Position numbers and translations under genes: made by a program. From Echinicola sp. 20G (GTDB taxonomy: Bacteria > Bacteroidota > Bacteroidia > Cytophagales > Cyclobacteriaceae), in contig NZ_AP024154.1 of assembly GCF_015533855.1 (NCBI RefSeq), forward strand, positions 65,001-129,000: a stretch of 64,000 bases of DNA. Direction: 5' to 3'. Positions 60,846 through 64,000 of the stretch are shown here, piece by piece; position 1 is the stretch's first letter; every line of letters starts with the position of its first letter. The notes below the pieces were generated by a model, which had not been told where the DNA came from, searched no databases, and saw nothing but the letters and a program-made list of their open reading frames with translations.

Positions 60846-61853
60846 TTATTTGTCTCCTTTGGATTTGTTATCTCCTTTTTTACCTTCATCGGGCTTCGCA
60901 ATGGAATCCCGCATTTCTGTATCGGACTTAATGTTTTCCATTTTATAATAGTCCATAATCCCGAGATTTCCAGAACGGAAAGCCTCAGAAATTGCTTTAG
61001 GCACTTCGGCCTCTGCTTCTACCACCTTAGCTCTCATCTCCACATTACGCGCTTTCATTTCTTGTTCCAAAGCCACAGCCATCGCCCTTCTTTCTTCCGC
61101 CTTAGCCTCAGCAACCTTTAAATCCGCAGAAGCTTGGTCAATCTGCAGTTTGGCTCCAATATTGGTACCTACATCAATGTCCGCAATATCAATGGACAAT
61201 ATCTCAAATGCAGTTCCCGCATCCAAGCCTCTTTCCAGTACCAACTTAGAAATCTTATCAGGATTTTCCAACACACTCTTGTGGGTTTTGGCAGAACCAA
61301 TAGAGGTTACAATCCCTTCCCCTACCCTTGCCAAAATGGTATCTTCTCCAGAGCCACCAACCAACTGAGCGATATTGGCCCTCACTGTTACCCTTGCCTT
61401 GGCGATCAGCTGGATACCATCGGCAGCCACAGCGGCTACACTTGGTGTATTGATCACCTTAGGGTTAACGGAAATCTGAACCGCTTCAAACACATCTCTA
61501 CCTGCCAAGTCTATTGCTGTAGCTTGCTTAAAAGACAAGTTAATATTGGCCTTATCTGCCGAAATCAATGCCCGGATCACATTTGGGACATTCCCTCCTG
61601 CCAGATAATGTGTTTCCAATTCATTGGTGGTCAAATTCAAACCAGCTTTGGTGGCAGTAATCAGTGAATTGACGATAATACTTGGTGGAACTTTTCGAAT
61701 TCGCATCCCAATCAGCTCCCCAATGCCTACTTTGACATTGGCAAAAATCGCAGTGATCCACAGGTTGACAGGGACAAAATAAAGAAAGATAAATAGCAAT
61801 ATCAGCCCACCAAAGGCTGCAATTAAAATTATTGCCGAATTAGACATTTCCAT
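60846..61853 (-). CDS. floA: flotillin-like protein FloA
   Basis: 335 residues. One N-terminal membrane hairpin ([21 protein letters not shown]) is followed by a long SPFH-type and coiled-coil region: [93 protein letters not shown]. This is the FloA/YqfA family, which organises membrane microdomains. It lies 3 nt after an NfeD gene, the standard partner. Confidence 0.94.
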   Translation of the reverse strand: MEMSNSAIILIAAFGGLILLFIFLYFVPVNLWITAIFANVKVGIGELIGMRIRKVPPSIIVNSLITATKAGLNLTTNELETHYLAGGNVPNVIRALISADKANINLSFKQATAIDLAGRDVFEAVQISVNPKVINTPSVAAVAADGIQLIAKARVTVRANIAQLVGGSGEDTILARVGEGIVTSIGSAKTHKSVLENPDKISKLVLERGLDAGTAFEILSIDIADIDVGTNIGAKLQIDQASADLKVAEAKAEERRAMAVALEQEMKARNVEMRAKVVEAEAEVPKAISEAFRSGNLGIMDYYKMENIKSDTEMRDSIAKPDEGKKGDNKSKGDK

Positions 61854-61856
61854 AGT

Positions 61857-62318
61857 TTATTGTTTAATGATAATTCTGTTGTTTTCAAGTTGTTGAATTT
61901 CTACTTCTTGACCTGATGAGATAAAACCAGTGTTAGACTTCACCTCATAAATCTTGTCTCCAAATTCAGCTTTACCGTAAGGTTTAATATCAGAAAGTGT
62001 CCTTCCTCTTTGCCCCACTTCCAGGCCTACCAAGCGGTCATCGTATGTCCTTCCACTGATCGTATCCTTAAGGGAAAATCGCTTCCACAAACCAGACTTA
62101 AAACCATAAAAAATCACCAGGACATTAGCCAAAACAGCCCCTCCAAGCACATACATTGCTATCTGAAAGTCATAATGCTGAAAACTGTAGTAAACACCAA
62201 GCCCGCTAAAGATCACTCCTAAGACACCTACCAACGTAGTTCCTGGCACGAAAATCACCTCTAGCATTACCAGAAGAAGACCGATCAGCAGCAGCCCTAT
62301 TATAATAGCCCAAGTCAT
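61857..62318 (-). CDS. NfeD-like protein
   Basis: 153 residues with about four hydrophobic segments (IIIGLLLIGLLLVMLEVIFVPG, LVGVLGVIFSGLGVYYSF, IAMYVLGGAVLANVLVIFYGF) and a C-terminal OB-fold soluble domain (VGQRGRTLSDIKPYGKAEFGDKIYEVKSNTGFISSGQEVEI). This is the short NfeD type that travels with flotillins. The gene is the first of the nfeD-floA pair. Confidence 0.92.
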   Translation of the reverse strand: MTWAIIIGLLLIGLLLVMLEVIFVPGTTLVGVLGVIFSGLGVYYSFQHYDFQIAMYVLGGAVLANVLVIFYGFKSGLWKRFSLKDTISGRTYDDRLVGLEVGQRGRTLSDIKPYGKAEFGDKIYEVKSNTGFISSGQEVEIQQLENNRIIIKQ

Positions 62319-62420
62319 AAAAATTTTAATTGATTAGCTGAAAATAGAGAGTTTTTCTGGGATTATAAAACGAAACTAAAAGTTTGGCCTTTACACCTCA
62401 TTACGCTTTCTTTCCCTTAA

Positions 62421-62486
62421 AAAACTAAACCGCATCAAACGAGCCTCCTATGGTTTATAACCACTGCCAGCTAGTTGATGCGGTTT
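62421..62486 (-). terminator. long-loop terminator of proS
   Basis: AAACCGCATCAA (62427-62438) and TTGATGCGGTTT (62475-62486) are exact complements. The 36-nt loop can fold a small inner TGGTT/AACCA hairpin. On the minus strand a TTTTTT run follows within two bases. It begins 20 nt after the proS stop codon. Confidence 0.7.
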
Positions 62487-62505
62487 GCATGAACAGAAAA
62501 AATTA

Positions 62506-63987
62506 TCAGTATGCCTTAGCAAAAAGCACCCTTCCCTTTGAAGGTTTTCCAGAAAGCACACAAGCCCCTTCTTCTTTTACTTGATCCAGTGGGATGCACC
62601 TGATTGTAGCCTTGGTCAGTTCTTTGATCTTATCTTCCGTTTCAGAAGTACCATCCCAATGCGCGGACACAAATCCACCTTTCTCTTCAATGACTTCCTG
62701 GAATTCTTCCCAGCTATTCACTTCGGTCGTATTCTCTTCTCTGAATTGAAGTGCCTTTTGATAAATGTTCTCCTGGATCTCATCAAGCTTTCCAGAAATA
62801 TATTGATCTATTTCAACCTCATTCAAGTTGATCATTTCTTTCGTCAAAGTATCCCTTCTAGCTACTTCCACAGTATTGTTGGCCAAATCTCTCGGACCTA
62901 GAGCAATCCTCAAAGGAACTCCTTTGAGTTCATATTCAGCAAACTTCCAGCCTGGCTTTTGTGTATCTCTATGGTCAAATTTCACAGATATCCCCAAAGG
63001 CTTGAGCTTATCCATGATTTCATGAGCCTTCTCTTCTATTGCTTGCAGCTCTTCTTCACTCCTAAAAATCGGAACAATCACCACTTGAATTGGCGCCAGT
63101 TTTGGAGGCAGCACCAAGCCGTTATCATCAGAATGCGCCATAATCAATGCCCCCATCAGACGGGTACTTACACCCCAAGAAGTCCCCCAAACCAGATCAA
63201 GCCCTCCTTCTTTGGTTGCAAACTTCACATCGAAAGCTTTGGCAAAATTTTGACCGAGAAAATGGGAAGTCCCAGCTTGTAAAGCCTTTCCATCCTGCAT
63301 CATTGCCTCAATACAATAAGTCTCCTCTGCTCCTGCAAAACGCTCATTCTCTGTTTTTACTCCTTTCACTACTGGCACACCCATGAACTCTTCCGCAAAC
63401 TGTGCATAGACATTCATCATTTGCACGGTCTCCTCAACAGCCTCTTCTCTTGTGGCGTGAGCCGTGTGACCTTCTTGCCACAGAAATTCAGCTGTCCTTA
63501 AGAAAAGCCTTGTTCTCATTTCCCATCTGACCACATTTGCCCATTGATTTACTTTTAAAGGCAAATCCCTATAAGATTGAATCCAGTTTTTATACGTGCT
63601 CCAGATAACCGTTTCAGAAGTTGGGCGTACAATCAATTCTTCCTCCAATTTCGCTTCCGGATCCACAATTACCGATTTTCCATCTTCAGAATTCTTTAAT
63701 CGGTAATGGGTCACCACTGCACACTCCTTGGCAAAACCCTCTACATGGCTTGCCTCTTTGGATAAATAGGACTTGGGAATAAATAAAGGAAAGTAGGCAT
63801 TGCTATGCCCTGTATCCTTAAACATCTGATCGAGCTGCTGCTGCATTTTTTCCCAGATAGAATAGCCATATGGCTTAATAACCATACAGCCTCTTACTGC
63901 CGAATTCTCTGCAAGGTCAGCCTTTTTTACTAGTTCGTTGTACCACAGTGAGTAGTCCTCACTTCTCTTGGGCAGTCCTTTGCTCAT
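62506..63987 (-). CDS. proS: prolyl-tRNA synthetase, eukaryote/archaea-like type
   Basis: 493 residues. Class II synthetase with motif 1 region ([29 protein letters not shown]), motif 2 ([29 protein letters not shown]) and motif 3 ([18 protein letters not shown]). It lacks the inserted editing domain of E. coli ProS and has the C-terminal zinc-like domain ending [10 protein letters not shown] with a terminal Tyr, as in the ProS type 3 group. The whole coding region is present; only its promoter lies outside the window. Confidence 0.96.
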   Translation of the reverse strand: MSKGLPKRSEDYSLWYNELVKKADLAENSAVRGCMVIKPYGYSIWEKMQQQLDQMFKDTGHSNAYFPLFIPKSYLSKEASHVEGFAKECAVVTHYRLKNSEDGKSVIVDPEAKLEEELIVRPTSETVIWSTYKNWIQSYRDLPLKVNQWANVVRWEMRTRLFLRTAEFLWQEGHTAHATREEAVEETVQMMNVYAQFAEEFMGVPVVKGVKTENERFAGAEETYCIEAMMQDGKALQAGTSHFLGQNFAKAFDVKFATKEGGLDLVWGTSWGVSTRLMGALIMAHSDDNGLVLPPKLAPIQVVIVPIFRSEEELQAIEEKAHEIMDKLKPLGISVKFDHRDTQKPGWKFAEYELKGVPLRIALGPRDLANNTVEVARRDTLTKEMINLNEVEIDQYISGKLDEIQENIYQKALQFREENTTEVNSWEEFQEVIEEKGGFVSAHWDGTSETEDKIKELTKATIRCIPLDQVKEEGACVLSGKPSKGRVLFAKAY

Positions 63988-64000
63988 GAGTATAATTTGT

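Noticed and set aside
61134..61667. 177-codon open frame antisense to floA
   Set aside because: It is opposite the conserved FloA core. The composition (many Cys, His, Gln, Ile) is that of a reverse-frame shadow.
1..64000. CRISPR arrays, insertion sequences, prophage or integrative elements
   Set aside because: No regularly spaced repeats, transposase, integrase or phage structural genes were seen on either strand. The GxxExxY relic is the only accessory-like feature.

Overview
The window reads as chromosomal core DNA of a member of the Bacteroidota, most likely order Cytophagales near Cyclobacteriaceae. This rests on family content and promoter style and was not tested by a search. Supporting signs are AT-rich DNA, promoters of the TTG-N19/20-TAnnTTTG type, few Shine-Dalgarno sequences, a lysyl-tRNA synthetase with a C-terminal extension, a eukaryote/archaea-type prolyl-tRNA synthetase, an LptD-type outer-membrane barrel and the ExbB/small membrane protein/ExbD/ExbD gene order. 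I see no phage, insertion sequence, plasmid or CRISPR array. The only accessory-looking relic is a decayed GxxExxY-family gene between comB and bioF.

Layout, left to right. 1-10.2 kb: end of an outer-membrane barrel gene; an rpoN / PAP2-like / enoyl-CoA hydratase operon; asnS; the NAD(P)HX repair enzyme; a UMF1-type MFS transporter; and an ExbB-ExbD energy-transduction operon. 10.4-17 kb: a serine tRNA, then a tightly overlapping minus-strand series that mixes envelope polysaccharide functions (two membrane GT2 enzymes, a NodB deacetylase), a SpoIIE-type phosphatase, a TatD nuclease and a type I asparaginase. 17-25 kb: ruvC, thiL, methylmalonyl-CoA epimerase, an A-type Fe-S carrier, gcvT, comB, the GxxExxY relic, and a biotin operon (bioF, bioD, an unusual ketoacyl synthase). 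25-39 kb: housekeeping and small conserved genes (MazG-like, ModF-like ABC, dtd, thioredoxin-like proteins, a second A-type carrier without its C-terminal cysteines, folB, DivIVA-domain, WD40, Sfp-type transferase, acyl-CoA carboxylase beta subunit). 39-46.5 kb: amidase, lptD, arginine deiminase, lysS and proline dehydrogenase. 46.8-53.4 kb: the complete phenylalanine/tyrosine branch: DAHP synthase-chorismate mutase, aroB, aroA, prephenate dehydratase, aminotransferase, prephenate dehydrogenase. 53.4-64 kb: metal-receptor-like protein, HSDR_N protein, amidohydrolase, ComEA-like protein, hemA, WG-repeat protein, floA-nfeD and proS.

The most interesting element lies in front of the aromatic amino acid operon. 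A 31-codon open frame (46816-46911) has Tyr-Phe-Ile-Phe-Phe-Phe-Phe-Tyr-Phe in succession and is followed by an intrinsic terminator (46929-46961). Upstream segments can form a protector helix and an antiterminator that uses the terminator's 5' arm. This is the architecture of ribosome-mediated transcription attenuation by phenylalanine/tyrosine supply. The apparent promoter puts the transcription start almost on the leader AUG, so the leader peptide may be translated from a leaderless RNA. A second terminator between aroA and pheA divides the pathway into two transcriptional blocks.
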